A stretch of DNA of 64,000 nt from JBBSBY01 sp038205805 (GTDB lineage Bacteria > Desulfobacterota > Desulfomonilia > Desulfomonilales > Desulfomonilaceae), in assembly GCA_038205805.1 (NCBI GenBank), contig JBBRBO010000003.1:47313-111312 (forward strand), given 5' to 3'. The notes beneath the pieces were generated by a model. The model ran no database searches. It saw nothing but the letters and a program-made list of their open reading frames with translations, and had not been told where the DNA came from. The position numbers and the translations under genes are program-made. Below, piece by piece: positions 45,085-54,303 of the stretch (the first letter of the stretch is position 1; each line of letters opens with the position of its first letter).

Positions 45085-46950
45085 ATGATTAAATACAACC
45101 AACTTGACGTAATCGTTATCGGAGGTGGACACGCTGGCTGTGAGGCTGCGCTCGCGTGCGCGCGCCTCGGATTATCAACCTGGCTCTACACTCTCAACGC
45201 GGACTCCATCGGTTTTATGCCTTGCAATCCCTCCATCGGCGGCCTTGGGAAAGGCCATTTAGTGAAGGAACTCGATGCCTTAGGCGGTGAAATGGGGCGA
45301 GCCGCGGACGCCTCTTGTATCCAGTATAAACTCCTCGGGGCAGCCAAAGGACCCGCGGTTCAGGGTTCCAGAATGCAGTGCGACCGAGTGCTCTATTCCC
45401 GAGCGATGAAATCAGCCATCGAGGCTGAGTCCTGTCTGCTTATCCGCCAAGAGATGGTAGAGGGCCTACTTGTGAGAGAAAACGCCGTCTTGGGCGTCCT
45501 GGAGCGATGCGGTTACGAAGTGGAAGCTAAGGCCGTCATTGTAGCAGCGGGAACGTTCTTGGACGGCATGATTCACGTGGGCGCTTCCGCATACGGCGCC
45601 GGTCGCAGCGGTGAGTTCCCTTCCGTCCGCTTGGCTGAACACCTGAGGAGTCTCGGGTTTCCTGCGGCTCGCTTCAAGACGGGCACTCCGCCTCGGCTCA
45701 AGGGCTCTACTGTGGATTGCTCGGGGATGTTCGAGGACGCAGGCGACGACATTGTGCGGCCGTTTTCCTTACGCACAGCCGAGCCGCTTCTTCAAAGAAA
45801 ATCTTGTTTCCGGACATATACCACTGAAAAGACGCATGAACTTGTCAGGAAAAATCTCAAGAAATCCTCGCTCTATTCCGGAGCCATCCAGGGTCAGCCG
45901 GCGCGATATTGCCCCTCTTTGGAAGACAAGATAGCGCGATTTCCCGAACGTGAACGCCATCCCGTTGTCGTGGAACCCGAAGGTTTGTTCACCACTGAGG
46001 TCTACCTGAAGGGCTTGGGCAACTCACTGCCCCCTGAAATCCAAATCGAGCTGGTGCGCACCATTCCCGGTTTAGACAAGGCGGAGATCGTGAGGCCGGC
46101 CTACGCCATCGAATACGATTACATCAACCCGACATGTCTAAAACCCACCCTGGAGACCCGTATTCTCGACGGACTCTACTTCGCAGGCCAGATCAACGGC
46201 ACCTCGGGATACGAAGAAGCCGCGGCCCAGGGGCTGTGGGCGGGAATCAACGCCGCTCACAAGATTCTTGGGCGCCCCGAGTTTATTCTTGACCGCTCGG
46301 AAGCTTATATGGCTGTGCTCATTGACGATTTGTCACTCCGAGGAGTGAACGAGCCCTACCGGATGTTCACGTCACGGGCGGAATATCGGCTGCTCCTTCG
46401 AGAAGACAACGCCGCGGAACGGCTCCTGGAAAAGGGCTATGAGATAGGATTGATCTCCAAGGACCAGTATGACGAACACAAGGAGAAGGCGCTGGCCATC
46501 CACCACACATTGTCGGCCTTGGAAAAGAACAAGGTGAGCCCCTCAAAGGCGCTCAACGACCTGATACTCGCCCGAGGGGGGGCGGAGCTGTGTGACTCCA
46601 TACCCGGCGCCAAGCTTCTCAAGCGGCCGGAGATCACCGTCCAGGACCTCATGCGTCTCGGAATCATCGAATGCGCCCTGGATCCCGATTCGGCCAGACA
46701 AATCGAGGTTAAGGTGAAGTACGAGGGCTACATCGAACGGCAACGCCGCGAGGTTCAGCAGTTCCAGAAGCTCGAACGGGTAATGGTGCCGCCGGACTTT
46801 GACTACCATGCCGCTCCGGGACTCTCCACCGAGCTGAAAGAGAAGCTGAGCCGCCTCAAACCCACATCAATGGGACAAATCAGCCGCGTATCAGGGGTCA
46901 CGCCGGCTGCTTTAACCGCGGTCATGGTGAGATTGAAATCCAGGTCATAA
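45085..46950 (+). CDS. mnmG: tRNA uridine-34 carboxymethylaminomethyl modification enzyme
   Basis: MnmG (GidA) works with the GTPase MnmE to place the carboxymethylaminomethyl group on U34 of several tRNAs, using FAD and a folate one-carbon unit. The 621-residue length is normal. The FAD-binding start VIGGGHAGCEAALACARLG, the motifs MPCNPSIGGLGKGHLV, and GTSGYEEAAAQGL, as well as the C-terminal helical part that meets MnmE, are all seen. It has weak ribosome-binding context. No mnmE is nearby. Confidence 0.97.
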   Translation: MIKYNQLDVIVIGGGHAGCEAALACARLGLSTWLYTLNADSIGFMPCNPSIGGLGKGHLVKELDALGGEMGRAADASCIQYKLLGAAKGPAVQGSRMQCDRVLYSRAMKSAIEAESCLLIRQEMVEGLLVRENAVLGVLERCGYEVEAKAVIVAAGTFLDGMIHVGASAYGAGRSGEFPSVRLAEHLRSLGFPAARFKTGTPPRLKGSTVDCSGMFEDAGDDIVRPFSLRTAEPLLQRKSCFRTYTTEKTHELVRKNLKKSSLYSGAIQGQPARYCPSLEDKIARFPERERHPVVVEPEGLFTTEVYLKGLGNSLPPEIQIELVRTIPGLDKAEIVRPAYAIEYDYINPTCLKPTLETRILDGLYFAGQINGTSGYEEAAAQGLWAGINAAHKILGRPEFILDRSEAYMAVLIDDLSLRGVNEPYRMFTSRAEYRLLLREDNAAERLLEKGYEIGLISKDQYDEHKEKALAIHHTLSALEKNKVSPSKALNDLILARGGAELCDSIPGAKLLKRPEITVQDLMRLGIIECALDPDSARQIEVKVKYEGYIERQRREVQQFQKLERVMVPPDFDYHAAPGLSTELKEKLSRLKPTSMGQISRVSGVTPAALTAVMVRLKSRS

Positions 46951-46990
46951 GGTGCTTTTTTCCGATTCGTGAATAAAAGAGCCGGCAGTA

Positions 46991-49675
46991 TCAGTATTGC
47001 ACTTGGCGAAGTTTCAAGGTGAAGAAGCGGCACAGGTTGATGCCGATTTGGGGATAAACCCTCATGATTTCTTGGAATTGATGGTGTCTCAGGATGTAGG
47101 CTTGAGTTTGCTCCGTAGCCACGCATGTGGCGTTCGGAGGAAGCCCGGTGAACAGGCTTAGTTCGCCGAGGAAGTTACCCGCGCCTAGAGTCGCCTTTTC
47201 CCTCCGGTTCTCTTCGCCGTAGTTATCGAATATCGCGATCTTCCCGGAAACGATGAGATAGATTGAGGAATTCTCTTCGCCCTGGCGGATCATGACGACG
47301 CCGGGTTCGAATATTTCCGTGGTTAAAACCGAGGCTATGGCGTGGAGTTCCCTCACGCCCATACCTTCAAAGATGTTGAATTCTTTCAGCTTCTGCATCC
47401 TGGTCACGATGTCGGGCATTTCCGTTCCCTTTCCGTAACTCTTGTCGATCGCATATTGAGCTACATCGCGAACAAAGGCAAACTTGTCATTGAGTCGCGA
47501 TTCTATGATGGGGATGAACACTTCCGTTTCCGCGGCTTCTCCTTCGGCGATGACGAAGAGCGCCAGCATCCTGGAGAGGGGATCTTCGGAGTCCACGAGC
47601 AGCGTCATGACCCGTTCGGAGGTAGCGTAACGTACCAGGGGCAGCACCTTACGACCTCGCTCGATCTTCTCGGCGACGGGAATGTCGTCGATGAGGGGCA
47701 GGAGATAGGGGATGAGTTCTCGTCGAATGGATGTTTCTATCAACTCGATGGCAATGGATGCGGTTTCCGATTTGAGGGCCTGATACATAAGTCGCATATC
47801 GGCGTGGTTCACCCATAGGGCGTAAAACACCAGCCTAAGCGTTTCTTCGTTCAGCTCGATAAGATGTTGCTTAAGCATGGACACGCCCAAGCTACCGTTC
47901 ATCTTGTCGATACAGCGGTAGTGGATCAACGTGTTGTAGGCCGAGGCAAGTTCCTTACCGAGAAACGGCACAATCTCGAAACCTTCCATACCGGAAAGCC
48001 GAATCACCTCCAGGATGCTTTGCTTGGTGCGCGGGGCCGCTTCCATAAGGCATACTTCCAGGAAGGGTAGGATCTTTTCGCCATATGCGGTAAGCGCCTC
48101 GATGGCCGCCTTACGCACCTCGTCATCGGGGTCGTCGAGCATATGGGTGAGTTTACTCACGGCACGCAGATCCTGCGAGGCGACAAAGGAGACGGCTGCT
48201 TCGGCGCGGGCGTCGCAATTTCCGTCCGAAAGCATCCTCAACGCCGTCGTCGCGGTCATGGAACACACGGAATCACCACGATTGACTGGGCTGGGTGTGG
48301 GAGTGCGGTTCATCAGGGCGCCGGTGTCCATGGCCGCCCCACCACTATCGAATCGAGGCATGGAATCCACGTGATCGAAGTCGATTTGCTTTTCAACGAT
48401 GACTTGTTTGAGCACCGTCTTGTACCGACGCCGAAACACCCATGTCTCCCATATCCAGTATAGCGCCGGGACAAGGGCCACCACAGCGAGCATCCGCACG
48501 GAAATTACCGGCCGCAGAATAATCATGGTGAGTGACCCGGTGAGCATCCCTACTTTCAACACGGTCCCGCGGATGAATGTGCGACTCCATATCGCCAGGT
48601 CTCCGGGAATAATGCTGTAGAGGATTTTATTGACCGGTCCCGCAATAGCTCGCTGCACGAGAATTGAGGAAAACTGGCCGTAAGCGGCCACGACAATATG
48701 AAAAGACGCAGTCAAGCCGCCGAAAACCAACGCAAAGTTGAGCGGCTGGATCAGCGATGAGTTCGCTATCCCCAATGAAGTGTAAACTCTGCCTACAAAA
48801 AACAGCAGCACAAATGTTGTAAATGTAGTTACACCGCGAAAAACGCTGAGAAAACCTATTAAGCTTTGTTCTGTTGTAAATGTAGCGTTGGAAATGACAC
48901 TAAACTGGTAGAAAAAGATAGGCAGCAATATATTCGGAATAAGTCCGGTTATAATAAGATACCTGATGACCGGGTATCGCTTCATAAGTTCCGGTATTTC
49001 CCGCAGCCGCACAACCTTAGCCGTAGATTTGGGGGCGATCGTGGTCGGATGAGCGCGAAACATGCCTGAAGCAGTAAGGGAAAGATACACCGCCACGGCA
49101 AGACAACCAAAGCCGAACAGCAACAAAACCGCATCTTGACCCACCCAAAGGGTGAACGGCTTCGTGAAGAAGCTCCCGAGGGTCGAGCCCAAGACCTGCG
49201 CTGCGGTTATCATGGGGAAGACGCGCTTACCTTGACGTGCGTCAAAGAGATCACCGGCTATATTCCAGAGATAAACGAGCAGTATGGAATCGAGCAGATA
49301 CAGCAGCTGATAGAGCACGGGGTAGACAAGGTGAACGAAGCCGTAATCGCCTTTAATGACAATGTATATGGAGATGGACGCAAAAGAATATCCCGCAAGA
49401 CTCCACGCCAGCAGACTATAATCCTGAAAACGGCGTCCCAGCCTATTCATGAGCGCCATAAACACAAAGGTGAGCCCCGCGTTTATGACCAGCATGGTGG
49501 GGATGTAGCTTGCGCCGAAGCGCTTGAGGAAAGCCGTATCCACATAATTGCGGAACAGGGCGGTGACGAAGAATATACTGAAGGATATTAAGGAGATCCA
49601 GAGAAAGTTTGCAGACTCATGGGAATATATCTTGAAATACTTCTCCAGGAGGTCTCTTGTCGGTATCCAACGCAT
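46991..49675 (-). CDS. MFS/ADP-ATP-translocase-like transporter fused to HEAT repeats and a cyclic-nucleotide-binding domain
   Basis: An 894-residue protein with three parts. Residues about 15-440 are a polytopic membrane domain of about 12 helices, similar in build to the MFS and nucleotide translocase group. Residues about 480-740 are alpha-helical repeats of the HEAT type (LTHMLDDPDDEVRKAAIEAL). Residues about 760-890 form a cNMP-binding domain with EPGVVMIRQGEENSSIYLIVSGKI and GNFLGELSLFTGLPP, which matches the Crp-type cup. This points to a transporter whose activity is set by a cyclic nucleotide through the HEAT scaffold. The substrate is unknown, and I know no characterised example. 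I chose ATG 49675 because MRWIPTRDLLEKYF is a more normal start; a further ATG upstream at 49702 is possible. Confidence 0.78.
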   Translation of the reverse strand: MRWIPTRDLLEKYFKIYSHESANFLWISLISFSIFFVTALFRNYVDTAFLKRFGASYIPTMLVINAGLTFVFMALMNRLGRRFQDYSLLAWSLAGYSFASISIYIVIKGDYGFVHLVYPVLYQLLYLLDSILLVYLWNIAGDLFDARQGKRVFPMITAAQVLGSTLGSFFTKPFTLWVGQDAVLLLFGFGCLAVAVYLSLTASGMFRAHPTTIAPKSTAKVVRLREIPELMKRYPVIRYLIITGLIPNILLPIFFYQFSVISNATFTTEQSLIGFLSVFRGVTTFTTFVLLFFVGRVYTSLGIANSSLIQPLNFALVFGGLTASFHIVVAAYGQFSSILVQRAIAGPVNKILYSIIPGDLAIWSRTFIRGTVLKVGMLTGSLTMIILRPVISVRMLAVVALVPALYWIWETWVFRRRYKTVLKQVIVEKQIDFDHVDSMPRFDSGGAAMDTGALMNRTPTPSPVNRGDSVCSMTATTALRMLSDGNCDARAEAAVSFVASQDLRAVSKLTHMLDDPDDEVRKAAIEALTAYGEKILPFLEVCLMEAAPRTKQSILEVIRLSGMEGFEIVPFLGKELASAYNTLIHYRCIDKMNGSLGVSMLKQHLIELNEETLRLVFYALWVNHADMRLMYQALKSETASIAIELIETSIRRELIPYLLPLIDDIPVAEKIERGRKVLPLVRYATSERVMTLLVDSEDPLSRMLALFVIAEGEAAETEVFIPIIESRLNDKFAFVRDVAQYAIDKSYGKGTEMPDIVTRMQKLKEFNIFEGMGVRELHAIASVLTTEIFEPGVVMIRQGEENSSIYLIVSGKIAIFDNYGEENRREKATLGAGNFLGELSLFTGLPPNATCVATEQTQAYILRHHQFQEIMRVYPQIGINLCRFFTLKLRQVQY

Positions 49676-49880
49676 ATAACCCTGCATGCGCCGACACAAC
49701 ACAGGGCGCCCAATAGTAGGCGTAGCCCTGCGAGTCGGAGCGTTCCGGCTTCACGGTATTCGTTCAAACGCAGCGTATGCTATCACACCGCCGTATTCGG
49801 CGCGACTGTTTTTCTCCACTCGACCTGTGTGAACAGAAGATGGATGCATGCACCAGTAATATTCAGGTGTGAGACCTCGA

Positions 49881-50447
49881 TTACTTGACGCTGTGGATGA
49901 GACGTGACCGTATCTTCGCTTGCAGCTCAGGGTCTGTAACCACTTGCGGGCCGTTGGAATCCGTGGACGCGGCGAGCACCTTATCCGTCCACATGTGCAC
50001 GGCGTATGCCTGAAAGGACTCCTTGGGCTCGCCCACCTTCCAGACGGGTTCCACCTGGACGACGACGTTTTCTTCCACCGCAGCGCCGTAAGCGTCTTTG
50101 AACGGCCCGCGAACCGGTCCCAAGGAGTAGTACCGTCCATTCGCGGCGAAAAACTTCTCCTGCGCGGCCTTGGCGTTCGTAATGGAATGATCGATGAGCT
50201 TTTCCATGTCCGCTACCTTTTTAGGCACAACGAAGTTAAACGCTGCATGAACCAAGACGCACACCACGAGAATGTTTACCATAAGGGCGGTTAAAGCGGT
50301 CCGCAGCATACGCCCCGTCTTCTTGAACTTAACCTTACGGCCTACGAGATAGATCCAGAACGCATAAATGCTCGGTGAGAAGAATATGACGAAGAGACAA
50401 AGATACACGAGGGCCACTAGCGACGTAGTAAGGATGGTTTTCAGCAT
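49881..50447 (-). CDS. two-helix membrane protein with pilin-like periplasmic part
   Basis: A 188-residue protein with two membrane segments (about residues 8-35 and 47-73), followed by a short helix and a globular domain. The start of that domain (KAAQEKFFAANGRYYS) is very like the region after the N-terminal helix in type IV pilins and minor pseudopilins, and it continues with a beta-rich end (VEPVWKV, YAVHMWT). It lacks a prepilin leader, so it is not a pilin itself. It is the last gene of the lar operon, three bases after the upstream gene. Function unknown. Confidence 0.55.
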   Translation of the reverse strand: MLKTILTTSLVALVYLCLFVIFFSPSIYAFWIYLVGRKVKFKKTGRMLRTALTALMVNILVVCVLVHAAFNFVVPKKVADMEKLIDHSITNAKAAQEKFFAANGRYYSLGPVRGPFKDAYGAAVEENVVVQVEPVWKVGEPKESFQAYAVHMWTDKVLAASTDSNGPQVVTDPELQAKIRSRLIHSVK

Positions 50448-50450
50448 GAG

Positions 50451-51242
50451 TCAATCCACATTGTCCAACGTATAAGCCTCAAAGGAAAGGGACTTTTCCG
50501 CATGGCGTGCGCCGCCTTCTTCCATGAGCTGGGGGTGTAAATCCGATCTGTCAAGGATTTGCCTTAGATCGCAGACGTTCATATACGTGAGTAACTGCAG
50601 CGAAATGTTAAGCGGAGTGTGCGGGTTCAGAATGAGGGCCTTCTTGACCCTGTGCCTGGAAATCCACTTTCGATTGTTGAAGATTTCCTCGATCACCTTG
50701 GGTGATGTGGGTCGTGTCGCCCCAATCTTGATGACGTCCGCTTCAATAAGCCGCGGATTATCCAGCAGGACCCGCACCACCCTATACTCTTGATCCTTTG
50801 CAATGCGCTGGATCATTGCGAAATCCGGACGTCGAGCCAAGGCTTTTCGCATGCCCAACGGCAGATCCTTGAGACCGGAGTCTAGGAATGGTTGCTCGAA
50901 ACCGCGGGCGTCGGCTGAGGTGGATTCCGTCAGGAGCGGCAGGATGCTCGATGCGTCACGTTCCTTACACATGGCCGTGAGTTTACAGAGCCGATCCGGT
51001 CCCAGGATGCCCCGTAGCGCCGAAGATCGCATCAACCCGTTGTATAATGAGGTGTAGCCCTCACTCCGCTGGTGCGCCTTGGTTTGGATTGTGTGAATCG
51101 CCTCAATGACCTTTTCGTCCGGAAGGGCCCAGAGACGCCTCACCAAGGCAAAACCCCTTTGAGTCACATCCGATATGGCGCAGAGACTCAAGAGATTTTC
51201 CTGGAGCCCTTGTTCATCGGTACTAGGAGGTTGTATCACCAT
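50451..51242 (-). CDS. uncharacterised alpha-helical repeat protein
   Basis: A protein of about 263 residues, all alpha-helical by look, with repeats such as VLLDNPRLIEADVIKIG and ALILNPHTPLNISLQLL near the C-terminus, similar to LRV-type or HEAT-type repeats found in DUF2336-like proteins. No catalytic motif is evident. The start is unsure: ATG 51242 or GTG 51290, neither with a strong ribosome binding site. It is downstream of larC by about 60 bases and three bases before the next gene, so it belongs to the same transcript. Confidence 0.5.
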   Translation of the reverse strand: MVIQPPSTDEQGLQENLLSLCAISDVTQRGFALVRRLWALPDEKVIEAIHTIQTKAHQRSEGYTSLYNGLMRSSALRGILGPDRLCKLTAMCKERDASSILPLLTESTSADARGFEQPFLDSGLKDLPLGMRKALARRPDFAMIQRIAKDQEYRVVRVLLDNPRLIEADVIKIGATRPTSPKVIEEIFNNRKWISRHRVKKALILNPHTPLNISLQLLTYMNVCDLRQILDRSDLHPQLMEEGGARHAEKSLSFEAYTLDNVD

Positions 51243-51299
51243 AGCGCTAATGAAAGAACATCCTCGAGTGGGGTTCCTGGTGGGGTCCACCCCCTGCCG

Positions 51300-52520
51300 T
51301 CATGAACCCCCGTGTTTCTCCGGCTCTTCCGAGCGTAGAGCCACGATTTTCATGTCGTAGCCCGCTATTCGCACTCGGTCCATCACCTCTTTGAGGGGAA
51401 GGTTTTGCTCCCGTGCGACCCGCTTGCAATCTTCGTATTCGGGCGACACATTGAGCGCCGTGCCATCTCGAGCCGCGACCTTAAAGCGGATTGGGCCATA
51501 TTCCGTCTCCACGAGACTGAGATAGCGATCAGCCTTGAGCCGGGTGTCGATCCGCAATCGCACACCGATGCTGGTGGTTTCCGTCATAATGTCCGACGCG
51601 AAGTGGGCCGCTGATTGTGGGTCGCACAGCACCGTGAGGAGCGTCCCCGGTCTGCTCTTTTTCATGACCGTAGGCGTCAAGAAGACATCCCGCGCCCCAC
51701 GGCTTAGGAATGTCTCGATAAGGTATTCATAGATCTGGGGGTTCATGTCGTCAATAGTGCATTCCAAGACTGCGATTTCTTCGAGCGCCAAGCCCTCTTG
51801 CCCCTTTTTTCGCTCGCCGACGAACAACCTGAGCAGGTTCGGGGTCTCCCGTTCCGCTGTCCCTGCGCCGTACCCGACGGATTTGATGTTCATGGCCGGC
51901 AGTGCCCCAAAGTTCACTGCCAATGTGGTGAGAATGGCCGCGGCCGTGGGCGTCAACAGCTCGCCCGACGGGCCTTGGGCGTACACGGGTTTGCCCTTGA
52001 CCAGTTCCGCTGTGGCGGGAGCCGGCACGGGCAGCGTACCGTGTGCGCACTTTACGAAACCGGACCCCACGTTCAGGGAAGAGCAATGTATCTCGTCAAT
52101 GTTGAGCAGTTTCAATCCGATGACGGCGCCTACCACATCTATTACGGCGTCCAGGGCGCCCACCTCGTGAAAATGTATCTCCGAGATGTCCACGCGATGC
52201 ACGTGGGCTTCCGCCTCCGCTAGACGTCGGAATACCGCGGAGCTGCGGCCTTTCACGTCGTCGGACAGCGAACTTACCTGGATTATCGACAGTATGTCCG
52301 AGAGCCGCCGGTGATGCTCCGATTCAGGGATTGTAATCACCGCCTGCGAGCCGCTGAGGCCGGCGCGAGTAACCGGCTTCACGTCCAGGTCGAAATTCGG
52401 CAGGCCAAGCTTCGACAACTCCCTGTGCAGCGCTTCCGCAGACAGCCCGACGTCCACCAAGGAGCCCAGGATCATGTCACCCGAGGCGCCGGAAAAGCAG
52501 TCAAAATAAGCGATTCTCAT
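51300..52520 (-). CDS. larC: nickel-pincer cofactor biosynthesis protein LarC
   Basis: LarC inserts nickel, in a CTP-dependent step, into the organic pincer made by LarB and LarE. The 406-residue protein shows the full-length arrangement: MRIAYFDCFSGASGDM, then HFHEVGALDAVIDVVG, then PVPAPATAELVKG, and the C-terminal half with ECTIDDMNPQIYEYL. In Lactobacillus plantarum larC is split in two and joined by frameshift; here it is one uninterrupted gene. Its ATG overlaps larB by four bases. Confidence 0.93.
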   Translation of the reverse strand: MRIAYFDCFSGASGDMILGSLVDVGLSAEALHRELSKLGLPNFDLDVKPVTRAGLSGSQAVITIPESEHHRRLSDILSIIQVSSLSDDVKGRSSAVFRRLAEAEAHVHRVDISEIHFHEVGALDAVIDVVGAVIGLKLLNIDEIHCSSLNVGSGFVKCAHGTLPVPAPATAELVKGKPVYAQGPSGELLTPTAAAILTTLAVNFGALPAMNIKSVGYGAGTAERETPNLLRLFVGERKKGQEGLALEEIAVLECTIDDMNPQIYEYLIETFLSRGARDVFLTPTVMKKSRPGTLLTVLCDPQSAAHFASDIMTETTSIGVRLRIDTRLKADRYLSLVETEYGPIRFKVAARDGTALNVSPEYEDCKRVAREQNLPLKEVMDRVRIAGYDMKIVALRSEEPEKHGGS

Positions 52521-53320
52521 GAGCTTGCCTCTTCTCGAGCCTGAGCGTGCGCCTCCGGCAGTCCTGCGCGGCGATTCGCCGTCTTGTTGATGAGGTGGGC
52601 CTGAAATCCAGCGCCGAATCCATTATCAATGTTAACCACGGACAAGCCCGATGCGCAACTGTTCAGCATACTCAGAAGGGCGGCTACTCCGCCGAAACTT
52701 GCGCCATACCCAACGCTGGTAGGGACGCCGATCACGGGACAGGCAACGAGCCCTCCCACGACGCCGGCCAAAGCGCCCTCCATACCCGCGGCTACCACGA
52801 TAACGTCGGCTTTGAAGAGTTCGTCGAATTTATGGAGTAGCCGGTGAATTCCCGCCACTCCCACGTCATAGATGCGGTTCACGTTGCTGCCCAGAGTTTC
52901 CGCTGTGACGGCTGCCTCTTCCGCCACGGGAATATCCGATGTGCCGGCGGTCACCACGGCCACGGAACCGAATCGCTCGATGGCTCGGGGATTGATGATT
53001 ATCACCCGTCCCGCCGCATTGTAATCCGAGTGCGGGATAACGGCCTTGATCGCTTCGTAGACAGCCGGGGTCGCTCTTGTAGCCAGCACGTTCGTGTGAC
53101 GCTCCCCGAGTCGCTGGGCGATCATGGTGATCTGCTCGAGGGTTTTGCCTTCGCAATAAATCACCTCAGGGACGCCTTGGCGAATGCACCGATGGAAATC
53201 GACCTTTGCAAAACCCATGTCCTCGAAGGGAAGTTTTATGAGGCGCTCCATGGCCGAATCTATGGAAAGGGAGCCTTTGCCTACCAGCTCCAGTATATCT
53301 TTTAGGAAAGTAGCGTCCAT
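52517..53320 (-). CDS. larB: nickel-pincer cofactor biosynthesis protein LarB
   Basis: LarB carboxylates the pyridinium ring of nicotinic acid adenine dinucleotide and hydrolyses the phosphoanhydride bond, first step to the nickel pincer nucleotide. The 267-residue protein has the PurE-like domain in its second half (NPRAIERFGSVAVVTAGTSD, ADVIVVAAGMEGALAGVVGG, SVGYGASFGG). AAAGGA lies some 14 bases before the ATG, a little far. It is followed by larC with a four-base overlap and preceded by larE. Confidence 0.95.
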   Translation of the reverse strand: MDATFLKDILELVGKGSLSIDSAMERLIKLPFEDMGFAKVDFHRCIRQGVPEVIYCEGKTLEQITMIAQRLGERHTNVLATRATPAVYEAIKAVIPHSDYNAAGRVIIINPRAIERFGSVAVVTAGTSDIPVAEEAAVTAETLGSNVNRIYDVGVAGIHRLLHKFDELFKADVIVVAAGMEGALAGVVGGLVACPVIGVPTSVGYGASFGGVAALLSMLNSCASGLSVVNIDNGFGAGFQAHLINKTANRRAGLPEAHAQAREEASS

Positions 53321-53430
53321 GCTGTTCTCAATAATCCTTTTACTACTAATTCTTATAAAGCGCCGATGTGACCGACGGCGCCGTGGCCAAGATCCTCAAA
53401 CCGCAACAGTAAACATGCTTGAGATGGAGA

Positions 53431-54303
53431 CTATTGTCTTTCTTCCCGATTTTCCCTTGCTTCTCCCGTGTTTGTCAATGGTCCCTCGTTCAGTGCGCCG
53501 GTTCTGTAGCCTTCGAGGTCGAGCGTTACGTGCTTGAAACCGAGTGACGTAAGGAAAGCCGTCAGCTTGCTCCTGATGGGTTCCTTCACAAGATCGGGAA
53601 TGCGCTCCGCCTCGGTTTCGATCTTGGCTATGTCGCCGAAGTCCCGCACACGGAGCTGGACGCTGGGGAACAGCTCCATCAAGAAGCGTTCCGCCCGCTC
53701 GATGCGATCAAGGCGATCCCCCGTGATCGTGACGCCGTAGGGTAAGCGAGAGGCAAGGCAGGCGTAGGCGGGCTTGTTCCATGTGGGGAGGCCCATCGTA
53801 TGAGAAAGCTCCCGGATTTCCGTCTTAGTGAGTCCCACGTCGGCCAAAGGGCTTAAGACCCCTAGTTCCCGTGCGGCTCGCGACCCCGGTCTGAAATCGT
53901 GGGCGTCATCGGCGTTCTCCCCGTCGAGCAGCCACTGGAAGCCTTTCTTGTTGGTATACTCCCTTAAAAGGCCATACCGATGCAGCTTGCACACATAGCA
54001 CCGCATGGCGCTGTTCACGGTAAACGCCGGCAGCTCCATCTCACTGGACGCAAGCACAACGTGCTCCACCTGAAGGCGCTTAACAAGTTCGAGGGCGTCC
54101 GTTCGTTCGTGTCCTGCCAGAGTGGGGGATTCCGCCGTCACCGCAAGAACAGTTTCGCCCAGCGTATCGGCGGCTACTGCGAGCAAGAAGGAGCTGTCCA
54201 CTCCACCGGAAAAAGCTACAGCAACCTTTCTTAAGGCTGCAAGGCGCTCTTTCAGGCGGGCGAGCTTTGCGTTTGCAGAAAAAGTTTCGTCTTCATTTCG
54301 CAT
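53431..54303 (-). CDS. larE: sacrificial sulfur transferase LarE
   Basis: LarE adds sulfur to the pincer precursor, using ATP. The 290-residue protein has the PP-loop SGGVDSSFL at about residue 32 and the family block KPAYACLASRLPYG, in which Cys182 is at the place of the sacrificial cysteine of the single-cysteine class; a further CYVC pair lies at 102-105. These extra cysteines may bear on which of the two LarE classes (sacrificial Cys or Fe-S-dependent) it belongs to. First gene of the larE-larB-larC run, 110 bases before larB. No larA-type racemase is in the window, so the client enzyme lies elsewhere. Confidence 0.93.
   Translation of the reverse strand: MRNEDETFSANAKLARLKERLAALRKVAVAFSGGVDSSFLLAVAADTLGETVLAVTAESPTLAGHERTDALELVKRLQVEHVVLASSEMELPAFTVNSAMRCYVCKLHRYGLLREYTNKKGFQWLLDGENADDAHDFRPGSRAARELGVLSPLADVGLTKTEIRELSHTMGLPTWNKPAYACLASRLPYGVTITGDRLDRIERAERFLMELFPSVQLRVRDFGDIAKIETEAERIPDLVKEPIRSKLTAFLTSLGFKHVTLDLEGYRTGALNEGPLTNTGEARENREERQ

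Noticed and set aside
49881..50447. Calling this gene a type IV pilin
   Set aside because: No prepilin peptidase site; two membrane helices come first.
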